A program made the position numbers and the translations under genes. This document shows, in pieces, positions 16,618 to 24,444 of a stretch of 64,000 bases of DNA. The notes under the pieces are model-generated. The model was not told where the DNA came from and did not search any database. It was given only the letters and a program-made list of their open reading frames with translations. Positions within the stretch are counted from its first letter, which is position 1, and the number at the start of each line of letters is the position of its first letter. The DNA is from DATDPM01 sp041498815. GTDB taxonomy: Bacteria > Pseudomonadota > Alphaproteobacteria > DATDPM01. The stretch covers positions 1 through 64,000 of the forward strand of contig JBGQJC010000007.1 of NCBI GenBank assembly GCA_041498815.1, read 5' to 3'.

Positions 16618-16690
16618 TCTTTGTTGCGGCGCAGAAAATCTTTGTTGCGGCGCAGAAAGGCTGGATCTGCGCCGTCATATTGCGCTGCAA
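16618..16690 (-). promoter_or_regulatory. Tandem TGC-N3-GCA boxes upstream of phasin-like gene (PhaR-operator-like)
   Basis: A 21-bp unit is repeated head to tail (16618-16638 and 16639-16658), each holding TTGCGGCGCA; a third box TTGCGCTGCAA is at 16680-16690. TGC-rich palindromes of this kind are known operators of the polyhydroxyalkanoate regulator PhaR in alphaproteobacteria. They lie 245-320 bp before the phasin-like start, between that gene and a leftward terminator. Confidence 0.5.
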
Positions 16691-16706
16691 TAGAAGATGC
16701 GGAGGC

Positions 16707-16739
16707 AAAAAAAAGGCCGGTCCGCGGCGAATTCCGGCC
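16707..16739 (-). terminator. Intrinsic terminator (leftward)
   Basis: On the minus strand a GGCCGG...CCGGCC stem (16734-16739 with 16715-16720, 13-nt loop) is followed by eight U (complement of A-run 16707-16714). It closes a leftward transcript coming from about 17.05 kb, before the phasin promoter region. Confidence 0.75.
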
Positions 16740-16828
16740 CCCGTCGAAACGGTGGGGGCGGGCCGGGCCGCCGCAGGACCGGTCGGGGGAGAGCCTACGG
16801 TCCATGGGGATGATGAAAGCGGGGCGCC

Positions 16829-17014
16829 CTAGCTTGGCCCCTCTTCCAACCCCAATTCGTCCACGCGCCTCCGTCTGAATATTTTTTTGGGCCGGATCGG
16901 ACGGGCGACTTTGATCGTGACGGCACCGCCGGGCTGCCCCCATCCGGAACTCCGGGGGACCGGAACCACCGGATGTTTTGCCTGCTCTGGGACTGCCGCG
17001 ATCGGTGCCGTCAT
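16829..17014 (-). CDS. Small unknown protein (61 aa), putatively CtrA-controlled
   Basis: The frame from ATG 17014 encodes a basic, Pro-rich 61-aa protein (VVPVPRSSGWGQPGG, then PIRPKKIFRRRRVDELGLEE). A TTG two codons earlier is an alternative. No strong ribosome site is visible. What supports it is context: a perfect CtrA box about 62 bp upstream and an intrinsic terminator about 90 bp downstream on the same strand, with nothing else coding between. The transcript could instead be a small RNA. No family is recognised. Confidence 0.4.
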   Translation of the reverse strand: MTAPIAAVPEQAKHPVVPVPRSSGWGQPGGAVTIKVARPIRPKKIFRRRRVDELGLEEGPS

Positions 17015-17075
17015 GTTCAAGTCGCCGTTCCGAATTTATGAAGTAAGTATCGAGGGCAAGCATAGTATTCACAAG

Positions 17076-17091
17076 TTAACAAAGGATTAAC
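17076..17091. promoter_or_regulatory. Perfect CtrA box (TTAA-N7-TTAAC)
   Basis: The sequence TTAACAAAGGATTAAC matches the full CtrA recognition site exactly in both halves and spacing. It lies in an AT-rich patch (17.04-17.16 kb), about 62 bp upstream of the 61-aa leftward frame. ctrA itself is encoded at 50.2-50.9 kb in this window. Confidence 0.7.
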
Positions 17092-17264
17092 TAAATAGTT
17101 TTACTTAGACAAAGGGATATATACGTTAGTATCGATGATTTGGGTATTACGCAGATGCGGCACGATTGTTTGCGGTGCCGAATCCAGATGCATCCCGCGA
17201 GATCCCGCGCGGCGGCGACTTGATCAATAAGATGCGGGAAAAATTCCTCGCGCGGCGGTGTCGC

Positions 17265-18242
17265 TTAAAGCAACTTCATGGTGCGGAACAGCCAGATTTC
17301 GATCGCGGCAACCGCAACCAGCACCCCGCACAAGGCGAAAAACGCCCACGACACGCCCTCGCCCGGAACGCCGCCGACGTTCACGCCCAAAAGCCCGGTG
17401 ATCAGGCCAAGGGGCAGAAACACGGCCGCGGTCAGCGACAAGAGATACATGTTGCGGTTGATCTGTTCCGAAAGCCGGGTTCCTACCTCGTCCTGCATCA
17501 CCGCCGCACGCTCGCGGATGGCGTCAAGGTCCTCGACATAACGGGTGATCTGGTCCGCCACCTCGCGCAGCCGGCTTTTGTCTGCGGCGCCAATCCACGG
17601 GACGGCAAGGGACAGCAGCCGCGCCATCGCCTCGCGCTGGGGCGCTATGTAGCGGCGGAGCGCAATCGCCTCCCGGCGGATATTGGCAAGCCTTGTGCGC
17701 ACTTCACGGCCGGGCGCGGTCAATAGCGCATCCTCGAGGGCATCGGTCCGGTCGTCGAGCTCGGTCAGCACCGGGCCCATGCGGCGCACCATCCGGGCCG
17801 CGAGCGCCGCCAGAAATTCCGCGGTCGAGTCCGGGCCCTCGCCCCGCGCGATCTCGTCCCGGATGTCGTTCACGGCCAGGAGTTTCTGTCGCCGGACGCT
17901 CACGGCATGGCGCCCGTCCACCCAAAGGCGGATCGAAACCATCTCTTCGGGGTCGGCGCCGGGGTTCAGGTTGACCCCGCGCAGGGCCGCGATGAGCCCC
18001 TCGCCCAAGAGATCGCAGCGCGGCCGGGGATCTTCGATATAGAGCGACTCCGCGGCAATCGAATCGAGCCCGGAGTCCTCCTCGAGCCACGCCCTCGCCT
18101 CCGGGTTGTCGAGATGCAGGTGCAGCCAAACGGGCGCGGCCCCGCGCCAGGCCGCCGAAACCTCGTTCCAGCCCTCGATTTCCGTGCCCCGCCCGCCGCC
18201 CGCCAGCACATAGGCAATGATGATGCCGTTTTTCTCGCTCAT
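17265..18242 (-). CDS. CorA/ZntB-family divalent metal transporter
   Basis: At 325 aa it has a large cytosolic N-terminal funnel with long coiled helices (about 130-255), then two membrane segments at the C-terminus (MYLLSLTAAVFLPLGLITGL and FFALCGVLVAVAAIEIWLF). The pore signature at the end of TM1 is LLGVNVGG, the GxN motif in GVN form typical of ZntB rather than GMN of Mg2+ CorA. The family works as a pentamer; zinc or magnesium movement is inferred. It stands alone, with about 100 bp to the next gene. Confidence 0.88.
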   Translation of the reverse strand: MSEKNGIIIAYVLAGGGRGTEIEGWNEVSAAWRGAAPVWLHLHLDNPEARAWLEEDSGLDSIAAESLYIEDPRPRCDLLGEGLIAALRGVNLNPGADPEEMVSIRLWVDGRHAVSVRRQKLLAVNDIRDEIARGEGPDSTAEFLAALAARMVRRMGPVLTELDDRTDALEDALLTAPGREVRTRLANIRREAIALRRYIAPQREAMARLLSLAVPWIGAADKSRLREVADQITRYVEDLDAIRERAAVMQDEVGTRLSEQINRNMYLLSLTAAVFLPLGLITGLLGVNVGGVPGEGVSWAFFALCGVLVAVAAIEIWLFRTMKLL

Positions 18243-18351
18243 GTCCCCCTCGTCTTGGATGGCTGCATTAGGTAGCCGCGCGGCGGGTGAAATTGCAAAC
18301 CCGCGGATTCGAACGGCGGTGAACGAGGGGTAACGGCGGCAGGGTTGCGGG

Positions 18352-18867
18352 CTAGCGGCCTCGCGATTCGAAGTGCAAGACCCGGGGCGATGCGCCGGTG
18401 AGAAGCGAACTCGCCCGGGTCAGAGGCCCCAGAAGCGGATCGTGGCCGAAGGGATGGGTGTGCGACCCGTAAAGCGCATAGTTCGGACGCAGCCACACCG
18501 CCATCGGCGCCAGCGAAACTTGGCCGTGGCCGCGGTCGGAAGTGCCGGCCGCGGGCGGCACATAGATCAGCGCGTCGGGCTGGTAATTGAAAATGCCGCC
18601 GGTGTGAAGCCCGAAGAAGGCGTAATGCTGGATTTCGATGACGTCGAATCCGTGTTCGAGCGCGTAGCCGCCGGACTCGAGATTGAGCGGCCGCGTATCG
18701 ACGCTTGCCGGCCGAGGCGGGGGTTCGACCGAAAACGCCGCGATCCCGGTCTGGCCGAGACGCGCCCGGTCGAGCCAGTTTTCACCCCGCGCCGTTGCCG
18801 GAGCCGCGGCGAGCGCCGCAAGAAAAGCGGCGGCGCAAAGACTTGCCATAATCCCAGGTTTTGCCAT
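18352..18867 (-). CDS. Exported protein of unknown function
   Basis: ATG 18867 follows a strong AGGAAAGGAG site. The 171-aa product has a clear Sec signal (MAKPGIMASLCAAAFLAALA, cleavage likely after TARG or nearby ATA), so it is periplasmic. The mature part contains GLHTGGIFNYQPDALIYVPP and ALYGSHTHPFGHDP, giving several His but no known catalytic motif. It is divergent from pip. I do not recognise the family. Confidence 0.7.
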   Translation of the reverse strand: MAKPGIMASLCAAAFLAALAAAPATARGENWLDRARLGQTGIAAFSVEPPPRPASVDTRPLNLESGGYALEHGFDVIEIQHYAFFGLHTGGIFNYQPDALIYVPPAAGTSDRGHGQVSLAPMAVWLRPNYALYGSHTHPFGHDPLLGPLTRASSLLTGASPRVLHFESRGR

Positions 18868-18970
18868 GGCGGGCACTCCTTTCCTCGAAATCTGGTCGCG
18901 CCTAGGTGCTCGTTCAATCCCGCCCGCGACCGTTGTACCGGGCCCCCGATCGGCGTAACCATCATGCGCC

Positions 18971-19942
18971 GTGGACAGCGACTTCCGCCCGCCCCTGGAG
19001 CCCTTCGATACCCGCCGCTTGGCGGTGGACAGCCTCCATACCCTCCATGTCGAGCAAGTGGGGAACGGACAAGGCTTGCCGGCCGTATTTCTCCACGGCG
19101 GTCCGGGGAGCGGTTGCATGCCCGACCATCGCCGCTATTTCGACCCGTCCCTGTTTCGCACCGTGTTGTTCGATCAGCGCGGCGCCGGCCGCAGCACGCC
19201 GAAGCGCAATGTAACGCGCAACACGACCCAGGACCTGATCGCGGATATGGAACGGATCCGCGAAGCCCTCGATATCCCGCGCTGGATGGTGGTCGGCGGT
19301 TCGTGGGGCGCCACCCTGGCGCTCGCCTATGCCGAGACGCACCCCGAGCGCGTGCTGGGCCTGGTGCTGCGGGCCGTTTTCCTGGGCACGCGGGAGGAAT
19401 TTCACTGGGCCTTCGAAGGTGCCGCCCAAACCTTCGCGCCCGAGCTGTGGCATGCGCTCATAGCACTCTTGCCCGCGGCCGAGCGCGCGAACCCGATCGA
19501 ATCCTTGGGCCGCCGGATCGCCGATCCGGACCCGCGGGTGCACGCTCCCGCGGCCAAGGTCTGGCACGATTACGAGCGCGCGCTTTCGGTGCTGCGGCCG
19601 GCTTCGCTGGCACTGCCCCGCTCGCTCGACGAAGCGCCCGCGCGCGAGCTTCCCAACACCCCGTTTCTGGAGTGGCATTACCTGAGCCACGACTGTTTTC
19701 TGGCGCCCGGGCAATTGCTGCGCGACGCGGAGCTTCTTCGAGGGCTCCCGGGGATCATCGTCCAGGGGCGCTACGATCTGTTGTGCCCGCCGCAATCGGC
19801 CCATGATTTTGCTTTGCTTTGGCCGGAATGCGAGCTGCGCATCGTTCCTGGCGCCGGCCATTCGGCGAGCGAGCCGGCGATCCTCGAGGCCCTGATCGCC
19901 GCCATCGCCGATTTGGGAATGCGCCTCAGGGCCGCGCGCTAG
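18971..19942 (+). CDS. pip: Proline iminopeptidase (S33, alpha/beta hydrolase)
   Basis: At 323 aa from GTG 18971. The oxyanion motif VFLHGGPGSGC, nucleophile elbow VVGGSWGATLAL (Ser in GGSWG), Asp in VQGRYDLLCPP and His in GAGHSASE make the S33 catalytic triad with the usual order. FDQRGAGRSTP is the family hallmark. It cuts N-terminal proline from peptides in the cytosol. The 3' end overlaps the convergent M48 gene by 17 bp. Confidence 0.93.
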   Translation: MDSDFRPPLEPFDTRRLAVDSLHTLHVEQVGNGQGLPAVFLHGGPGSGCMPDHRRYFDPSLFRTVLFDQRGAGRSTPKRNVTRNTTQDLIADMERIREALDIPRWMVVGGSWGATLALAYAETHPERVLGLVLRAVFLGTREEFHWAFEGAAQTFAPELWHALIALLPAAERANPIESLGRRIADPDPRVHAPAAKVWHDYERALSVLRPASLALPRSLDEAPARELPNTPFLEWHYLSHDCFLAPGQLLRDAELLRGLPGIIVQGRYDLLCPPQSAHDFALLWPECELRIVPGAGHSASEPAILEALIAAIADLGMRLRAAR

Positions 19943-21182
19943 CCGCGCTCAAATTCCGGATGCGTGCGCCTGGCGGCGGATGGCCGTGATAAAAGGCCGA
20001 ATAGACCGGATCCGGCGTCAGCGTGTTTGCGTTTTCGCGATAGAGTTTGACGAGGCCGCTCATCAGCGCCCGCGCGTCGGAAAACTCGCGCGCGAAATCG
20101 TCGGCCTCGAACTCGAACCGGCGCGAAAGGTGGGAAAGAGCCGGGCGCAGGAACACCGCGAACACCGGCCCCGCCATCAGGAACAGAAGCAACGCCATAT
20201 AGGGTGAAGGCGCTTCCACGCCGAGCCCGGCATAGAACCACGGCGTTGCGGACAGAAAGCCCAGAAGCGCCCAGCCGGCGGCGGACAGGATGGCCGCGGC
20301 CAGAAGCTTCTTCTGGACGTGGCGGAGCTTGTAATGGCCGAGCTCGTGGGCCAGCACCGCTTCGATCTCGTCCCCTTGCAGGCTCGAGACGAGGGTATCA
20401 AAGAAGACGATGCGCTTGTTGGCGCCGACCCCCGTCATATAGGCGTTGCCGTGGGCCGAACGCTTTGATCCGTCCATCACGAAGACGTCCTTGACCGCAA
20501 AGCCCGTGGCCCGCGCCAGGCGCTCGACGCGCGCGCGCAAGGGTTGATCGGATAGGGGGGTGAAGCGGTTGAACAGCGGCGCGATGAGCCGGGGATAGGC
20601 CCAGGTCTGAACCAGCATGAACGCCGTCCACACCGCCCAGGCGTAGATCCACCAAAACCCGCCCGCAGCCATCATGATCCACAGGATCGCGGCGGTAAGC
20701 GGCGCGCCGATGACCAGGCCCAGTGCCGCGCCCTTGAAGAGGTCGGTCACGAAAAGCCAAGGCGTCGTGCGGTTGAAGCCGAAGCGCTGTTCGACGCCGA
20801 AGGTGGCGGCAACGGTGAGCGGCAGATCGAGCACGCCGATGAGGAACAAGACGCTCATCACCGCGACGACGCCGCGCAGCAACTCGCCGTCGATGTGCCC
20901 GCGCCAGAATTGGTCGACGAGCCCCAGCCCGCCGCCCAGCGTCCAGCCGAGAAGCAAAAGCGCACCCCACGCGAGCGAAATCAAACTAAGCCTGGTGCGG
21001 GCCTCGGTGTATAGGGCGGCCTTGCGGTGCGCCTCGCCGCTCACGGCATCGCGGAAGGCATCCGGCACGGTCTCGCGGTGCGCCCGCACATAGGCGATTT
21101 GCCGCGTCCCGAGCCATATCTGGAGCGCCAGCGACGCCGCCAGCGCCGCGAGAAAAACCGCCGTCATCAATTCTGCCTGCAC
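19926..21182 (-). CDS. M48 (Ste24-type) membrane metalloprotease
   Basis: The 418-aa protein has several membrane segments (residues about 5-20, 65-90, 105-130, 150-190, 290-330) and the zinc site VLAHELGHYKLRH with a third ligand in FEFEADDFA. This matches Ste24/CAAX-protease-type M48A rather than the shorter HtpX. In bacteria such enzymes do membrane protein quality control. It starts 15 bp after the queG stop on the same strand, so it may be read from the queG promoter. Confidence 0.92.
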   Translation of the reverse strand: MQAELMTAVFLAALAASLALQIWLGTRQIAYVRAHRETVPDAFRDAVSGEAHRKAALYTEARTRLSLISLAWGALLLLGWTLGGGLGLVDQFWRGHIDGELLRGVVAVMSVLFLIGVLDLPLTVAATFGVEQRFGFNRTTPWLFVTDLFKGAALGLVIGAPLTAAILWIMMAAGGFWWIYAWAVWTAFMLVQTWAYPRLIAPLFNRFTPLSDQPLRARVERLARATGFAVKDVFVMDGSKRSAHGNAYMTGVGANKRIVFFDTLVSSLQGDEIEAVLAHELGHYKLRHVQKKLLAAAILSAAGWALLGFLSATPWFYAGLGVEAPSPYMALLLFLMAGPVFAVFLRPALSHLSRRFEFEADDFAREFSDARALMSGLVKLYRENANTLTPDPVYSAFYHGHPPPGARIRNLSAASARP

Positions 21183-21197
21183 GCGTTCATCCTCCGC

Positions 21198-22352
21198 TTA
21201 TTTGGCGGCCGGCTCCCGGCCGTCAAGCCATTCCGCCCGCACGCAGGGGTCGCCTTCCCGGGCTTCAAAGCGCGCGCGAAACCCCGCGAATTCCCCGGGC
21301 GAGGTCAGGCGCGAAAGCGCCCACACCGCCATCGCCCGCACCAGGGCCGAGCCGTCCGCGAGCAATTCCCCGGCGATATCCGCCGCGCGGGCGTCCCCGG
21401 AATTGCCGAGCGCTATTAAAACATTGCGCACGAAGCGGTCGCGCCCGGTGCGCTGGATCGCGGTTCCCGAAAACATTTTCCGGAACGCGGCGTCGTCCAG
21501 GCGCGCGAGTTCGGCGAGCCGGGGCGCGGTCAACTCGGCGCGCGGCACGAATTCGGTTTCGCGCGTGCCGCTCGCATATTTGTTCCACGGGCAGACCGCC
21601 AAACAGTCGTCGCAGCCGTAGATGCGGTTGCCCATAAGGCTCCGGAACTCGGGCGCGATGTGGCCTTCGTGCTCGATCGTAAGATACGAGATACAGCGCC
21701 GCGCATCGAGCCGGTAGGGCCCGAGGAACGCGCGGGTCGGGCATATATCGAGGCACGCCTGGCAGGTGCCGCAATGGTCCCGCTCGGCCTCGTCGGGCTC
21801 AAAGTCGAGCGTCGTGAGGATCTCGCCCAAGAACAGCCACGAACCGAAGGCGCGCGACACCAGATTCGTGTGCTTGCCCTGCCATCCGACCCCGGTCTTG
21901 GCCGCCAGCGGCTTTTCCATGACCGGTGCCGTATCCACGAACAGCTTGACGTCGGCGGCGTAGGACTCATGTATGAACCGCGCCAGCACGCGCAGCTTCT
22001 TCGCGATCACGCGGTGGTAATCGCGCCCGCGGGCATAGACGCTTATGGCGCCCCGTCCGCGGCGTTGGACCGCCGCCATGGGGTCCTGGCCGGGCCCGTA
22101 ATTGAGGCCGACGACGATCGCGGACCTGACCTTTGGCCAGAGCGCCTTGGGATCGGCGCGGCGCTCGGCGTTGGCGGCCAGCCAGCCCATGTCGCCATGC
22201 AAGCCGCGGGCGATGAACGCGGCCAGTTCCTGCCGGGCTTGGGCCGAAAGTTCGGGGGCGGCAAAGCCGACCGCATCGAAACCGAGGGCGAGCGCTTGCG
22301 CCCGGATCGCCTCCTTGGCCGGTGTTCCCGATGGCATGGTTGCGGCTATCAT
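21198..22352 (-). CDS. queG: Epoxyqueuosine reductase QueG
   Basis: The 384-aa enzyme does the last queuosine step, epoxyQ to Q in tRNA, using cobalamin and two 4Fe-4S clusters. Cluster ligands are CGTCQACLDICPT and the paired CDDCLAVCPW; VDTAPVMEKPLAAKTGVGW is a conserved active-site stretch. A C-terminal HEAT-like region (about 310-370) follows. ATG 22352 or ATG 22337 can be the start; the long upstream open frame is a shadow of queC. It is divergent from queC with 72 bp between them. Confidence 0.95.
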   Translation of the reverse strand: MIAATMPSGTPAKEAIRAQALALGFDAVGFAAPELSAQARQELAAFIARGLHGDMGWLAANAERRADPKALWPKVRSAIVVGLNYGPGQDPMAAVQRRGRGAISVYARGRDYHRVIAKKLRVLARFIHESYAADVKLFVDTAPVMEKPLAAKTGVGWQGKHTNLVSRAFGSWLFLGEILTTLDFEPDEAERDHCGTCQACLDICPTRAFLGPYRLDARRCISYLTIEHEGHIAPEFRSLMGNRIYGCDDCLAVCPWNKYASGTRETEFVPRAELTAPRLAELARLDDAAFRKMFSGTAIQRTGRDRFVRNVLIALGNSGDARAADIAGELLADGSALVRAMAVWALSRLTSPGEFAGFRARFEAREGDPCVRAEWLDGREPAAK

Positions 22353-22424
22353 GGTCCCGGATTTTACCCCGGCTTCGGCCCGCCGGTAAGGCGGGCTTGG
22401 CATGGGTTGGGACGGCAAACCAAA

Positions 22425-23147
22425 ATGCCAGAAATCAATATGCGAGAATCGAAGGCAGTCGTGCTCCTGAGCGGCGGGCTGGATTCCGCGACCGTGCTGG
22501 CGATGGCACGCGACCTCGGCTTTATTTGCCACGCCCTCACCATCGACTACGGCCAGCGCCACGAGGCCGAGGTTCAGGCCGCGCGCCGGGTGGCAAGCGC
22601 GCTCGGTGCCGCGCGCCATGTGGTGACCGAGATCGATCTTCGCGCCTTCGGCGGCTCGGCGCTCACCGCCGACATCGCCGTTCCCAAGGGCCGCAGCCTG
22701 GAAGCGATCGCGGACGGAATCCCGATCACCTACGTCCCCGCGCGCAATACCGTCTTTCTCGCCTTCGCCCTTGCCTACGCGGAATCGATCGGCGCCGCCG
22801 ACATATTCATCGGCGTCAATGCGGTGGATTACAGCGGCTATCCCGACTGCCGGCCCGAATTCATCGCGGCGTTCGAGCGTACCGCCAATTTGGCGACCAA
22901 GGCCGGAGTCGAGGGCCGGGTGCGCTTTTCCGTTCGCACCCCGCTCATGGCCATGACCAAGGCCGAGATCATCCGTGCCGGGGCAAAGCTCGGCGTCGAT
23001 TACGCGCTGACTCTGAGTTGCTACGACCCGGGGAGGGAGGGCATCGCCTGCGGCGCCTGCGATGCCTGCACGCTCCGCCGCAAGGGATTTGCCGAGGCCG
23101 GGCTCGCCGATCCGGCCGCGTACCGCGCGACCGTCTTCGCGCCCTAA
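22425..23147 (+). CDS. queC: 7-cyano-7-deazaguanine synthase QueC
   Basis: At 240 aa it converts CDG to preQ0 with ATP and ammonia. The PP-loop VVLLSGGLDSATVLA and the C-terminal zinc ligands C-x8-C-x2-C-x2-C (CYDPGREGIACGACDAC) are intact. ATG 22425 or the later ATG 22440 may start it. It heads the rightward que set queC-queE-queD. Confidence 0.96.
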   Translation: MPEINMRESKAVVLLSGGLDSATVLAMARDLGFICHALTIDYGQRHEAEVQAARRVASALGAARHVVTEIDLRAFGGSALTADIAVPKGRSLEAIADGIPITYVPARNTVFLAFALAYAESIGAADIFIGVNAVDYSGYPDCRPEFIAAFERTANLATKAGVEGRVRFSVRTPLMAMTKAEIIRAGAKLGVDYALTLSCYDPGREGIACGACDACTLRRKGFAEAGLADPAAYRATVFAP

Positions 23148-23170
23148 AATTGGCTTGACCTGCAAGCGCC

Positions 23171-23812
23171 GTGACCTATTCCGTCAAAGAGATTTACGCG
23201 ACCCTGCAAGGCGAAGGCGCTCAATCGGGCCGCGCCGCCGTGCTTCTGCGCTTTGCCGGTTGCAATCTGTGGTCGGGGCGCGAGGCGGACCGGCTGCAGG
23301 CCACCTGTAACTTCTGCGACACCGATTTCGCCGGCACCGGCGGCCCGGGCGGCGGAAATTTTGCCCGCGCCACCGATCTCGCCACCGCCGCCGCGGCGGT
23401 CTGGGACCGTAATCATGACACGCGCGGCGGCGCGTTCGTAATCTGCACCGGCGGCGAGCCGCTGCTCCAGATCGATGCGCCGTTGATAGCCAGACTGCAT
23501 CGCTCCGGATTCGAGATCGCGGTCGAGACCAACGGAACGATCGCGGCGCCGCGGGGCCTCGATTGGATCTGCGTCAGCCCGAAAGCGCGCGCCCCGCTCG
23601 TGCAAACAACGGGCGACGAATTGAAGCTCGTTTATCCGCAAGCAGGTGCGCGGCCCGAATCCTTCGAAGAACTCGACTTCCGCCATTTCTTCCTGCAGCC
23701 CATGGATGGGCCGCAGCGGCAGGCGAATACCAGGGCCGCGATCGCTTTTTGCCTGGGCCATCCGCGCTGGCGCCTCAGCCTGCAAACGCATAAATTTCTC
23801 GGCCTGCCTTAA
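23171..23812 (+). CDS. queE: 7-carboxy-7-deazaguanine synthase QueE
   Basis: The 213-aa radical-SAM enzyme starts at GTG 23171, 23 bp after queC. It ring-contracts 6-carboxytetrahydropterin to CDG. The cluster motif is the QueE variant C-x14-C-x2-C (GCNLWSG ... ATCNFCDTDF) instead of the common CxxxCxxC; CTGGEPLLQ and ETNGTIAAP are the SAM-binding and substrate blocks. Length and the C-terminal HKFLGLP match the short proteobacterial form. Confidence 0.95.
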   Translation: MTYSVKEIYATLQGEGAQSGRAAVLLRFAGCNLWSGREADRLQATCNFCDTDFAGTGGPGGGNFARATDLATAAAAVWDRNHDTRGGAFVICTGGEPLLQIDAPLIARLHRSGFEIAVETNGTIAAPRGLDWICVSPKARAPLVQTTGDELKLVYPQAGARPESFEELDFRHFFLQPMDGPQRQANTRAAIAFCLGHPRWRLSLQTHKFLGLP

Positions 23813-23833
23813 GCGCTACGCGGAGGGACATCG

Positions 23834-24205
23834 TTGGACGTCTTCAAGACTTTCACCTTCGAGGCCGCGCACCTTCTCCCCAACGTGCCGCCGGGCCACA
23901 AATGCGCGCGCCTCCACGGCCATTCCTTCCGCATCGAAGTCCATGTGACCGGGCCCGTGGGCGATGAAACCGGCTGGGTCATGGACTTCGCCGAGATCAA
24001 GGAGGCGTTCGATCCGGTGCGGGATCTGCTCGATCACCGCTATCTGAACGAAATCGAAGGATTGGAGAATCCGACCAGTGAGAACGTCGCGCGATACATC
24101 TGGAAGCTGTTGGCGCCGCGCCTTCCGGATATAAGCAAACTCGTGGTGTTTGAGACCTGCACGGCGGGCTGCGTCTATCGGGGCGAGGACGCGGTAACTC
24201 GGTAA
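23834..24205 (+). CDS. queD: 6-carboxy-5,6,7,8-tetrahydropterin synthase QueD
   Basis: At 123 aa it makes the pterin used by QueE. The start is TTG 23834 after CGGAGGGA. Zinc His residues are in FEAAHLLP and LHGHSF, the catalytic Cys in GHKCARLHG, and the conserved PTSENVARYIW and ETCTAGCVYRG blocks are present. It follows queE by 21 bp. GTP cyclohydrolase (folE), which makes its substrate, is not in the window. Confidence 0.95.
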   Translation: MDVFKTFTFEAAHLLPNVPPGHKCARLHGHSFRIEVHVTGPVGDETGWVMDFAEIKEAFDPVRDLLDHRYLNEIEGLENPTSENVARYIWKLLAPRLPDISKLVVFETCTAGCVYRGEDAVTR

Positions 24206-24444
24206 CGCACGGCTTGTCCCTCGATCCGTGACCATGAGCGGGCACCTATGGGAAACGCCGCCTAAAAACCCTTTCGCACCCCGCTAATTACGATAGTATT
24301 CATACGCATTCGATTACGCTCCTGCCCTGCACCCGTCGGGCGCGTAGGCGCCTCAAATCTCGCATGGCGGCAAGGAGCTTCGACCGGCGGATAAGTCCGT
24401 ATCGGCACTCTGACGGATAGCCGCCGGCGTGTGCGGGGGAGGGC

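Noticed and set aside
16569..17072. 167-aa leftward open frame covering the same region as the 61-aa frame
   Set aside because: It runs through the terminator and the tandem box repeat, is rich in Arg/Gly/Ser, and has no family-like pattern; GC-rich chance frame.
22353..23165. Long upstream extension of queG (655 aa)
   Set aside because: It is antisense to queC, with no QueG-like content; QueG begins near 22352.
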